DNA of 64,000 bases from Zasmidium citrigriseum (lineage: Eukaryota; Ascomycota; Dothideomycetes; Mycosphaerellales; Mycosphaerellaceae): assembly GCA_002786025.1 (NCBI GenBank), contig NHNW01000059.1, positions 62,001 to 126,000 on the forward strand, read 5' to 3'. A program made the translations under genes and the position numbers. The notes below the pieces were generated by a model. The model worked only from the letters and a program-made list of their open reading frames with translations. It did no database searches and had not been told where the DNA came from. This document shows, one piece after another, positions 10,349 to 19,585 of this stretch (its first letter is position 1; each line of letters opens with the position of its first letter).

Positions 10349-13316
10349 ATGTCGTCAATGGTCGACGCCGTCATGAGCACCGACAACAACCAGAACGACC
10401 CTCGTAGCGATGCCACCCCCGGCAGAAGAAGACACGCCCGCTCGTCGTCCCGTCCCAGGGGCCCGCCCTCAGTGAGCACGCCGGGCATGCACAGCGATGT
10501 CGACGGCTTCGCAGACGATGAGATTGTCGGGAGGAGAGGCATGCGACGGCAGTTGGCTGGCAATCAGGACATTCCCAGGGTTGTCGATGCTACTGCAGAG
10601 ACGCTGGGCATTCAGTTTGAGCGTTTCTTAGACAAGTATGCACAACAATCCGGCGCAAGAGTATAACACTGATTATTTGCAGCTTCACAGAAGAACCTTC
10701 AGCATCCGCGCCAACATCGAGCGCCGTCACCACCGACAAGTACTACATCGCTCAGATCCACGGCCTCTGCCAGTTCAAGCTCTCCACACTCTACGTCGAC
10801 TTCACACATCTAATGGACCACGGAGGCATTCTGGCCAACGCTATCCAAGACGACTTTTACCGATTCCACCCGTACATGGTTCGCGCGCTGAACAACCTGA
10901 TCGCGAAGTATGAGCCCCAATACTACCGAGAGCACCGACAACCTGGCTCCACAACCGCACGAACAGACACGTCTCTCGCAACGCAAAGCCTGACTGAGGA
11001 GGAGTCGTTGAATGGCAAGACGCCAAATCAGCAAACGGACAAGATATTTGCCCTTGCATTTTACAACCTGCCATTGGTGTCAAGAGTGCGACAACTGCGG
11101 ACAGAACACATTGGACACCTCGTTTCGATATCGGGCACTGTTACGCGAACATCAGAAGTCCGACCAGAATTGCATCTGGCAACCTTCATCTGCGAGGCCT
11201 GCAACAGCGTGGTTCCAGATGTTGAGCAGATCTTCAAATACTCCGAGCCGACACAATGTCCCAACGCGACTTGCATGAACCGTCAAGGATGGCGATTGGA
11301 TATCAGACAGAGCACATTCATCGATTGGCAGAAGGTGCGAATCCAGGAGAACAGCTCGGAAATTCCTACTGGAAGCATGCCCCGGACAATGGATGTCATT
11401 CTGAGAGGAGAGATGGTCGAGCGAGCAAAAGCTGGTGAGAAGTGCATTTTCACTGGTACATTGATCGTGGTGCCGGATGTCGCCCAGTTCAGAGTGCCTG
11501 GATCGAGAGTGCAGGCCGTTCGCGATTCACAGGCACCACGCGGTAGCGACGCTGGTGGCAGTGGAGTCAGCGGTCTGAAGGCGTTGGGTGTGCGAGATCT
11601 CACTTACAAGCTGGCTTTCCTGGCCAACATGGTCACGCCTGATGCTTCCACCCAGGGGCAGAGTGCCAATCAACATCTCAAGGGCGTTGCTGGACACTCG
11701 ATCTTGAGCTCGCTCGGCCAAAACACCGACACTGCTGAGACCAGCGGTGACCAGGCACAGCAGGACTACCTGGATACCCTTACTCCTACCGAGATTGACG
11801 ATCTTCGACATATGGTCAAGCAGCCCAACATCTTCATGCGCCTTGTCGATTCCCTAGCACCGATGGTCTACGGCCATACCGTGGTCAAGAAGGGCCTGCT
11901 GCTTCAGCTAATGGGAGGTGTCAGCAAAGTCACTCCTGAAGGCATGGCACTCCGTGGCGACATCAACATTTGCATTGTTGGCGACCCCAGTACCAGCAAG
12001 TCTCAATTCTTGAAGTACATCTGCTCCTTCCTGCCGCGAGCAGTCTACACCTCTGGAAAAGCATCGTCCGCTGCAGGTCTGACGGCGGCTGTGGTCAAGG
12101 ATGAGGAAACTGGCGAGTTCACGATCGAAGCTGGTGCCCTTATGTTGGCAGACAACGGTATCTGCGCCATCGACGAGTTTGACAAGATGGACATTGCCGA
12201 CCAAGTCGCCATTCACGAAGCCATGGAACAGCAGACTATCTCAATCGCAAAAGCCGGCATTCAAGCTACTCTCAACGCACGAACAAGTATCCTCGCAGCA
12301 GCCAACCCGGTCGGTGGACGCTACAACCGCAAGACTACCCTCCGAGCCAATATCAACATGAGCGCACCCATCATGTCTCGTTTCGATCTGTTCTTTGTCG
12401 TTCTTGATGAATGCAATGAACAGGTTGACGAGCATCTTGCCAAGCACATTGTTGGCATTCACCAGCTCAAGGACGAGGCTGTCCAGCCAGAATTCAGCAC
12501 CGAGCAACTCCAGCGCTACATTCGATTCGCACGCCTGTTCCAGCCTGTCTTCACCGATCAGGCAAAGGCTTACCTCGTGCAGAAGTACAAGGAGCTGCGA
12601 TCTGATGATGCCCAGGGTGGTATCGGCCGCAACTCTTACCGTATCACCGTCCGTCAACTCGAATCGTTGATCCGGTTGAGTGAAGCTATCGCCAAGGCCA
12701 ACTGTGTTGACGAGGTCACCCCTGACTTCGTCGAGGAAGCTTTCAAGCTCCTTCAGCAGAGTATCATCAGTGTCGAGAAGGACGACGTCGAGTTTGAGGA
12801 TGAGGAGGCCGCGGCTGCAGACGATGCCGAAGCTGGCGCTACTCAGCCTGAAGAAGAGCAGATGGACACCAACGAAGACGGCAGTGTTCGAGCATCGCAG
12901 ACTCCAGCACCGGCTCGACCGCGAACGCAGATCAAGTATGACGACTACATGAAGATCCACAACATGCTTCTACGAAGGGTGAATGACGATCAGAATACCG
13001 CCGAAGATGGCGTGGAAGAAGAGGATCTTCTGGTGTGGTACCTCGAGCAAAAGGAGGACGAGCTGCAGAGCCAGGATGATATGGAGCACCAGCGGACGTT
13101 GGCGAAGAAGGTCTTGAAGCGGATGGTGAAGGTGAGTAAACTGCTTCTGACCACTGACGGTGCTTTACTGACATTTCTCGATAGGACAACGTTCTCATGC
13201 AAATCCGTGGCGAAGGCCTTGTGGATGAGAATGGCCAACCGCAGGGCGATGAGCAACAGCAGGAGGGCAAGATCCTCTACGTTGTGCATCCCAACTGCGC
13301 TGTTGATGAGATGTAA
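10349..13316 (+). CDS. mcm4: DNA replication licensing factor Mcm4
   Basis: Model join(10349..10635, 10683..13131, 13185..13316), 955 aa, introns of 47 and 53 bp. The N-terminal 110 residues are disordered and Ser/Arg-rich with SP sites, as in Mcm4 orthologues that are DDK/CDK targets. A zinc finger follows (CEAC ... CPNATC, about residues 255-285). The AAA+ module has Walker A GDPSTSKSQ, Walker B DEFDKM and arginine-finger motif SRFDL. The last exon encodes the winged-helix end, terminating in VHPNCAVDEM. Mcm4 is one of the six subunits of the MCM2-7 helicase loaded at origins in the nucleus. Acidic residues about 795-840 form a linker typical of the family. Confidence 0.97.
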
Positions 13317-13602
13317 ACTGCTTGACGTTTGAATGATGCTGCATGGTGCCTGGCGTTGGTAAGATACCGGATGAGTGGGATGTGCAGGATACGAGGCTCG
13401 GCGCAATGTTCAGTAACGCTCTTGGATGCAGTAGTAAAGGGGATATGAAATGTGCTCACCATGGTGGCAGCAAACCACTCCGATGACCTCGCCCCCTTCT
13501 CTTCTTTCCTATTGCTTCCTCTTGAAAGACTCCACATCGCTTCTCGATTCCTTCCTGACTCGCCGCCACGAGTCCCTGCCCTTTCGCCGTGCCGCCAGCA
13601 CG

Positions 13603-14070
13603 TCACTTCGCCTCTCCCTCCTCACCCTCATCCTCATAAACATACGTATACGTCCTCCGACATTTCTCACACGGAGAATCTACCACTCGTCAACAATGCG
13701 ACTAAACGGAGGATCACTATTACTTACTCTCGCGACTGCGCCCATAGCATTCGGGAGCCCAACACGCATCGTACTTCCCAGAGATGATGATTGCTTTGAC
13801 TGTCCTCGGGGGGATGGTCTTGAGTATGGGTTCTGTCTGCTGCGAGCTGGGCTGGACGGGATAGTAGGCGTGAGGGAGGAGGGACGCGAGGCCGAGAATC
13901 TTCGGGGTATCTGAAGCAGCGGTCCTAGAAGACTTGGTCGGTTCGTCAATAGAGATCTTTGCGAGACCAGATCTTGCGAGGCCGAGATCTGAGCGGAGGG
14001 AGGCGACTTTGGCATCGAGCTGGTCGGTCATGGTATTGCGGTCCATGGCGAAGAGAGCCATGAGGGCCAT
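13603..14070 (-). CDS. divergent member of the local CWxxxC small-protein family (member D)
   Basis: Model complement(join(13603..13679, 13728..14070)), 139 aa, with a 48-bp intron (GTAAGT donor, TAG acceptor). It shares three features with its neighbours: the sequence ACWAPEC (C-W-x3-C), a phase-1 intron shortly after it, and a second exon opening with PCEKC and ending in an acidic run (YEDEGEEGEAK). Member A has PCPDC at the same place. Unlike the others it lacks the upstream C-x6-C pair, and its N-terminus (MALMALFAMDRNTM) is a poor signal peptide. Third-position C bias supports this strand over the competing plus-strand frame at 13695. A TATATAT element at about 14141-14147 lies about 75 bp upstream. 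Confidence 0.6.
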
Positions 14071-14334
14071 GGGGGCAAGACTAGGTGGAAGAGGATGGTG
14101 CTGTGAAGACCACTTGCTAATTTTATTCTCAGGCTTCCGATATATATTGCACAGAAAGATGGCACGCTTTTGATAGCTTGTCAGGAATTCTGCTGACCAT
14201 CGACTTCAACTTGATAGGACCTGGATCAAAGCAGCTCTCTCCATACCAACGAATCATCTCGGACTCCTACGAACCTGACCAGCTCAGCAGTCAACAAACT
14301 TCCGCACGAAAACCCACCGCCACCCGCCTACCCT

Positions 14335-14846
14335 TCACGACAATCGAGCCCCTACACTCTTCCACCGCTTCGTAAGCCGATACTCCGTCGGAATCGGCTC
14401 ATACTCGTCCTCCGGAACTATCGGCCTCGAAAAAATCACCGTAATCTCCTGACAGATCTCCGCAAAAAGGAGGTTGTACTCTTTCGTCGCAGTGGCGAAG
14501 TCTTTGCATTCGACCAAGATGTCCCAGGGGAGGGAAGGTGCTGTGGTTACGACGAAGATTGTGGGTTGGTAGTGGTCCTCGTCTCGGTGGGCGTAGATGT
14601 CGGCGATTATGGCGAGTTCGGGGGGTGTGCGGTTGGGTGGGTGGAGGGTGGGTTGAGTTGTGGGATGGCTGTTGAACGATGTGGCGAGTGTGAGTACTTG
14701 CGACTTGTCTCTTGGGTACGACTTTGCGAAATCGTGCTACATGTATATGTATATGGTCAATTGAAAGTGACTGCACCAACGTCATCCTCAAGCAGTACCA
14801 CCTGCAGCCTAGATTCTAGATCTTTGTTGGCAGGAGCTGGCGGCAT
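14335..14846 (-). CDS. unidentified soluble protein, 155 aa
   Basis: Model complement(join(14335..14736, 14781..14846)), with a 44-bp intron using a GTTGGT donor and TAG acceptor. The joined frame has strong coding bias and reads as a compact alpha/beta protein (LAIIADIYAHRDEDHYQPT, IFVVTTAPSLPWDILVE). It has no signal peptide and no transmembrane segment. I do not recognise a domain. It sits inside the small cysteine-rich gene cluster but shares no motif with it. An alternative donor 24 bp upstream (GTGGTA) would remove eight residues; GTTGGT fits the local donor consensus better. Confidence 0.55.
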
Positions 14847-14983
14847 AGTTGTCGATCTTAACAACACTTTCCCACGGACATCTACCGTCAACCCCCGTCG
14901 CGATTGGACATCAATACGTAGGGACCACCCTATTGTTCTGGAAAGTCAGGCCTGGGTGAGATGAAAACGGTCCTGTGATAGGC

Positions 14984-15286
14984 TCATTTCCGAAGGATGC
15001 TGTGCCGCTTGATACAAAGCACCGTCATCATGGTTTCGAGGGGGATGGTTTCGGGTTTGGGAAAGTCGATTGACGGTAGGTCGACTGTGATGTTGATTCT
15101 TGTTGAGGGCGGGTTCTTGTCGAGGGTTGAGAAGGGACAAGGCGCCGAAGGCGAGGATATGTTGATGCCGTCAATAAAGATCAGCTAACCCAACGTGCAG
15201 GCTGCAGGTCATATCAACAAAAGTCCGCATGGCTTTTCAAACTCATGGTCGATTCTGCTTACTATCCTCTTGACTTGATATGACAT
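14984..15286 (-). CDS. unidentified small protein, about 74 aa
   Basis: Tentative model complement(join(14984..15184, 15263..15286)) with a 78-bp intron (GTAAGC donor, TAG acceptor). Exon 2 has clear codon bias and a regular hydrophobic pattern (RINITVDLPSIDFPKPETI). Exon 1 is only eight codons and is the weak part. No family recognised and no secretion signal. It may be a fragment of a longer gene. Confidence 0.33.
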
Positions 15287-15504
15287 AGACCATGGTTCAG
15301 ATTTCGCAACCCTCTCTCCATCTGCACGAATCATCCTGAGCAATCCACAAGCTGACCAGTTCGTTAGCCGACGAAATTCTACGTGGGAAGCACATGGAAA
15401 AGATTTCGTTCCCTCTTCTTTCCCTTTCATATTTTATCTACCTGCCTGCCTTTCTCTGCTCCACAAGTCAACATCACCACCGAACTCCAGCGAACCAATT
15501 CGAG

Positions 15505-15793
15505 ATGCGTCTTCTCTCCCTCCTCCTCCTCATGGCAACCACCGCCCTCTCCCTTACCATCCCCAGCGAGCCAGTCAAAAACCTTCTGTCGAAGCGATAT
15601 TGCTCCAAGGAGAAATTCAAGTGCATGATGAAATTGGACCAGGAGCATATCGATTGCTGGACGAGACTTTGTCATGAGAATCACAATTTCAAACATGGTG
15701 AGTCTTGCTTGAAGCAATTGATGTTCAGGGGTTGCTTGAGTCAGAGGCTGATTTTGTGTTGTAGACGATCCTTGTCCGGATTGTCCACCATGA
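15505..15793 (+). CDS. small secreted CWxxxC protein (member A)
   Basis: Model join(15505..15697, 15765..15793), 73 aa. Residues 1-17 are a signal peptide (RLLSLLLLMATTALS). The mature part has the family core C-x6-C-x10-C-W-x3-C: YCSKEKFKC, then DCWTRLCHE. After a 67-bp phase-1 intron the protein ends quickly with DDPCPDCPP, adding a third cysteine pair. The predicted mature peptide is about 55 residues, basic before the first cysteine. Spacing suggests a small helical hairpin closed by two disulphides, which is inference. Neighbouring members B and C replace the PCxxC end with long charged tails. No known family recognised. Confidence 0.75.
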
Positions 15794-16089
15794 GCACGAC
15801 TGTCGCGGAGGGGCGTGGTGTTGGCGACCGTCAGGCTGAGAGTTCATGTGAAAAGGGGTCAGGCATCTCTGTTTGAGCAGCAGCTCAGGTAGTTGGATAT
15901 GGGAAAGTTTACTTGGTGAATCGAATGAAAAGCGAAGTGGTCTGATCGATTAGCGATTCGTCCCAAAGTCCCTTCTCATTTCAACTCGATGAGTTTCAAG
16001 AGAGAAGTCGCGCTCTGTAGGCGAAGCTGCCGTCTTCTTCCCGAAATCTTCTTCCATCATCCACCAACTCCCTACAACATCTTCGCCGT

Positions 16090-16508
16090 CTAGTTGTCGC
16101 CATCGTCAGGGCCATCGTCTTCTTCCTCTTCGTCATCATTATCATGATGATGGTGCTTGTGCTTATGCTTCTTCTCCTCCTTGTCGTTCTTGTCCTCCTC
16201 TTTTTCTGCCTTCTCGGCCTCCTCTGCACACAAGCCCGTATTAGCACAACTCGTCCAAGGAGTGCAATATGGTCGTCTTCCGACTCAACGTGAAGGGGTT
16301 ACTTACTATCCTCCTTGCAAAGCCTCTCCCAGCAATCGTTGAACCTCTGCGTGATCTCCGGATACACCTCGTAGCAGGCGTCTTGGTGCTTGTGGCAATC
16401 GTGACGTCTCTCCAGCCGGGCGAGGGCGTGTGGGTAGTGAGGGACGACGAGGGCGTAGGTACCCATGGCCAGGGTAAGCGTGGTGAGGAAGATGGTTGGG
16501 AGATGCAT
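16090..16508 (-). CDS. small secreted CWxxxC protein with His/acidic tail (member B)
   Basis: Model complement(join(16090..16223, 16307..16508)), 111 aa, with an 83-bp phase-1 intron. A signal peptide ends near residue 20 (IFLTTLTLAMGTYAL). The core is DCHKHQDAC, 13 residues, then DCWERLCKE: C-x6-C-x13-C-W-x3-C. Exon 2 encodes a tail of about 44 residues with almost only charged or metal-ligand residues: Glu/Lys, then KHKHKHHHH, then DNDDEEEEDD. No transmembrane or GPI signal follows, so the protein should be released. Such tails are typical of Zn/Cu/Ni binding, but binding is inferred. Same strand as member C, about 190 bp downstream of its stop. Confidence 0.75.
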
Positions 16509-16694
16509 GTTGACGGTGATCGTTGGCTGTTGCTTTGGTGGTTGTGACTTTGGGTGTAGAAGGAGAAGGGAAATGGAAAAGAGATCTTTGGAGGCAAGGA
16601 AAGATCAAAATACCGTGTGCGCACCCGTCCCAGAGGATCAAAAGAATGTAAGCTTTTATACGTTCTGATAATTTGGAGTCCCACCCTTTTACTC

Positions 16695-17172
16695 CTAACG
16701 GCCCTCTGTGATATGGTACGTACTATTGGTTTGATCATCATCATTGACCACTACGATCACCTCCTCATCATGTCCGTCACCGTCCTCCTCGTCGTCCTCA
16801 TGCTTATGCATATGCTTGTGCGGAATGCCCTTGTTTTTATCCGCATCCTCCTCCTCATCTTCCATATCGTTGTCGTCAATTCCGTCCTCTCCGCAATAGT
16901 CAGCACCAATAACTGCAGAGGAAATCTCACGACTTACCATCCTCATCAACATAATCTTCACACTTGGCCCTCCAGCATGCATGATGGTTCTTCCAAAACT
17001 TGAGCCGACATTTGAGTTTTTCCTTCCTGCAGCCGCGCGGCAGGAGGGCCATCGCTCCATCTGTGGCGGAAGCGCTGGTAACATCGGTGGAGGGGAGGGT
17101 GATTGGGAGGGAGAGGGCAGAGACCGTGGTCCCAACAGCGAGAACTGTGGCGAGGGTTGTGACAAGCTTCAT
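16695..17172 (-). CDS. small secreted CWxxxC protein with His/acidic tail (member C)
   Basis: Model complement(join(16695..16888, 16938..17172)), 142 aa. Signal peptide residues 1-20 (LVTTLATVLAVGTTVSAL) are followed by a pro-like segment and LLPRG, a possible kexin-type basic site. The core GCRKEKLKC, ten residues, ACWRAKCED matches member A closely. The 49-bp phase-1 intron uses a GAG acceptor after a good GCTGAC branch point; the CTGCAG upstream would give an intron of only 25 bp. Exon 2 encodes an acidic tail with an embedded PHKHMHKHEDDEE and DGHDEE, ending hydrophilic. Probably released and metal-binding, by inference. Confidence 0.74.
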
Positions 17173-17287
17173 GTTGGTGCTGCTTTGGGTGAGGATTGCT
17201 AGTTTTAGTCAGGATGCCGATGGTAGACTTCCTGCGTTGACGGCGGTTGGGATGGAGAGTTCCAGGATTACGGGGACTGTGTGAGCG

Positions 17288-17294
17288 TATATAT
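17288..17294 (-). promoter_or_regulatory. TATA-like element of member C
   Basis: TATATA-type sequence about 115 bp upstream of the ATG at 17172, in the right orientation and distance for a fungal core promoter of a highly expressed small gene. Confidence 0.4.
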
Positions 17295-17667
17295 GATGCC
17301 GGCACTGCGCGGAGGGTAGAATCGGTCTGGTTCGTAGGAGGGGTTGTCTGAAGTTTGATAGGGGAAGTCGACCTGTCGTGGGCTGTGGAATGGCTTCTGG
17401 TAAGCAGAACCACCCCGTTCGATCCAGCTGCCCTCTTTGGATCGAAGATACGGCGTGGCCTTCGGAGAAGAAAGGAGGGCTTCTGATTGTGAACGCACGA
17501 TGAATGCGTCCAGATGGTTTCAATATCTCGAAAGTCTGGATTCGATGAAACTCTATCACAGATCTCGTCTTCCCGAATCTACCTATCTGCAAGACGTTCA
17601 TCAGCATGCCAGACAGATCATTATATACATACAGCCTCGATTGTCGCTTTTCCAATCCGAACGACCC

Positions 17668-19233
17668 CTACCTCATCGCCTTAAACTTCCCCCAAGCCCA
17701 ATTCGAAACCTTCACACTCGGCGCATCAAAAACCTTCGTCCCAATCTCCGCCACATACAGCATGACAGGAATACTAATCGCCACACAGACCAGAAAGTTG
17801 GGTTCCAGAGCCTTGGGACCCGAAGCTCCGTTGGGGAAAGGCCACCAAGGGGCATTCTTCCATAAGTCCTGCAGATGACCGAACTTTTGCGCGGATTCCA
17901 TGTTCATGGGGGTCTTGGTGCCGGTGAGGAAGAAGAGGCGCTCGGAGAGGAGGCCAATCATGGGGCCGTGGATGAGGTAGAGGGCGAACGAATGGCGGCC
18001 GAGGTCTGCGAGGACGTTAGTGAGAGGTAGGTTGGCGAGACGGGAGGAGGACTTACATTGTGCGGGACTGCTTTCGAAGCACCACCGTAGCCAAGGAATC
18101 TCCTTCACGGCGACGAGCGTGAATGCCGCGGCCCAGAACAGGTAGTACCATCGATAGGTCTGATTCGTATCATCGTTGTACGCTGGCGGGATGAGCAATC
18201 TCAAGGTCTTCCATCCAGTACAATCTCCCATGACTTGCTCCTTGTTCTTCGAATCAGAAGAAGGCTGGCTGGCGAGGTAGAGTCCACAGAAGAAGATGAA
18301 GTGATAGAACACCATTCTCAATTCTTTGCGTTGCCGCAGCCACTTGAAGAAGCCATCCCAGAAGAACTTGATGTGTCCGCCTTCCTCGTGCAGAATGTCC
18401 AGCTCGCTGATGAACATGCCGAAGAAGAAGCATGCATACCAAGCTCCAGGAGCTCCAATCGCAAGATACAGCACCATACCGCCGGTCATCATGACTCGTT
18501 TCTTTGTAGGTAGTTGATGCATGATGAACAGCCAGACGAAGATGAACATGGAGCCTCGGAATTCCACAGGGATTGTCCAGGTGTGAAAGTTATACCAGGA
18601 GAAGAGCAGACCAACACGGAAGAAGTAGAGGAACTTGCCCATGTCAACGATCCAGGCAAAGAACTCGTAGAAGCCGTTGGTTTGGTGCGGCGGAAAGGGT
18701 ACGACAACGCCGGTGGTGTGCCAGATCATCCAGAGGATCATCGTACTCCAGATGACAGGTAAAAACAGGCGCATAGGTCTCCGGAACATGGCCGAGTTCA
18801 TGCTCTCGACAAAGTCCGAGTGGCGACCTTGGTGCAAGAGGCCGACAAGTCTTCGCGGGACGACATATCCGGAGATGCAGAAGAAGAGCACGACAGAATA
18901 ATGTCCACCAGTGAAGGGTAGTCGAATGATGGGTAGAGCAGCAGGGCTGATGTTGTATTCAGTCTCGCTGACTTTCGCGCCATAGCATAATTCCAGATCC
19001 TGATGCGTGTAGACCGTGAGATGCATGAAGCAGACCATCAAAGCTGCGCCGCCACGGAGTCCATCTAGCCAGGCCGTCTTGCTTCCCGTTCGAGGTCCGG
19101 AAGGTCCTTTGCGTCTCTGGAGAAATTCTGGCCGGAGGAGTTCGACGATGGCCCAAAAGACATTTTTCCAACTCAAATTGCGTATCGAATCCATCTGGAG
19201 CTTCTCGTCCAGCAGAAGTGGCTCGGGAGCCAT
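17668..19233 (-). CDS. acyltransferase-3 family integral membrane protein
   Basis: Model complement(join(17668..18005, 18057..19233)), 504 aa. The family signature is the start of the membrane domain AWLDGLRGGAALMV with a following HLTVYTH histidine, then GGHYSVVLFFCISGYVV and about ten hydrophobic helices. These enzymes move acyl groups onto extracytoplasmic or lipid acceptors; the fungal paralogues are poorly characterised. A 51-bp intron at 18006-18056 (GTAAGT donor, CTAAC branch point, GCAG acceptor) is a multiple of three and stop-free, so the unspliced frame is also open and would wrongly add 17 residues. Splicing joins SSPAQ to YLGRHSFALYLIHGP, a typical late segment of the family. Confidence 0.87.
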   Translation of the reverse strand: MAPEPLLLDEKLQMDSIRNLSWKNVFWAIVELLRPEFLQRRKGPSGPRTGSKTAWLDGLRGGAALMVCFMHLTVYTHQDLELCYGAKVSETEYNISPAALPIIRLPFTGGHYSVVLFFCISGYVVPRRLVGLLHQGRHSDFVESMNSAMFRRPMRLFLPVIWSTMILWMIWHTTGVVVPFPPHQTNGFYEFFAWIVDMGKFLYFFRVGLLFSWYNFHTWTIPVEFRGSMFIFVWLFIMHQLPTKKRVMMTGGMVLYLAIGAPGAWYACFFFGMFISELDILHEEGGHIKFFWDGFFKWLRQRKELRMVFYHFIFFCGLYLASQPSSDSKNKEQVMGDCTGWKTLRLLIPPAYNDDTNQTYRWYYLFWAAAFTLVAVKEIPWLRWCFESSPAQCKSSSRLANLPLTNVLADLGRHSFALYLIHGPMIGLLSERLFFLTGTKTPMNMESAQKFGHLQDLWKNAPWWPFPNGASGPKALEPNFLVCVAISIPVMLYVAEIGTKVFDAPSVKVSNWAWGKFKAMR

Positions 19234-19585
19234 GTTTTCGAAAACTCCTTTCGTGATGCAACGCCGAGCTGATCACCACATACTCGCCAACGCCGTGATG
19301 GTAAGGATGCCGCTGGAGATGGAAGACTTCGATGAAAGGGAGTCGCGTGAGGTTGGCGAAGGACGACAACGTGTCTCCGCTTTCAAACAAGCGTGGATGG
19401 GGGCCAGCCACTGGCGACTGGCGGATGGGCTGCATTAAACTCTGTTCTGCCCTGAAAAAGTGCCTGCCTCGGCCTCGGCAGCCTGCATGTGTCGATCGTC
19501 GCCAACGCCACCTCCTCTCTCGTGTACTGTATATATTGGGTCCACCCCACATTGTACCGCTCACCATTTCGCTTTGGGTGATTAT

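Noticed and set aside
12241..12960. 239-codon minus-strand frame
   Set aside because: Antisense shadow of the MCM4 AAA+ region.
13695..13913. Plus-strand ORF with a signal-peptide-like start (MRLNGGSLLLTLATAPIAFG)
   Set aside because: The minus strand has clearly better codon use here, a proper intron, and motifs (CWxxxC, PCxxC) shared with three neighbours. The plus frame is most likely a shadow.
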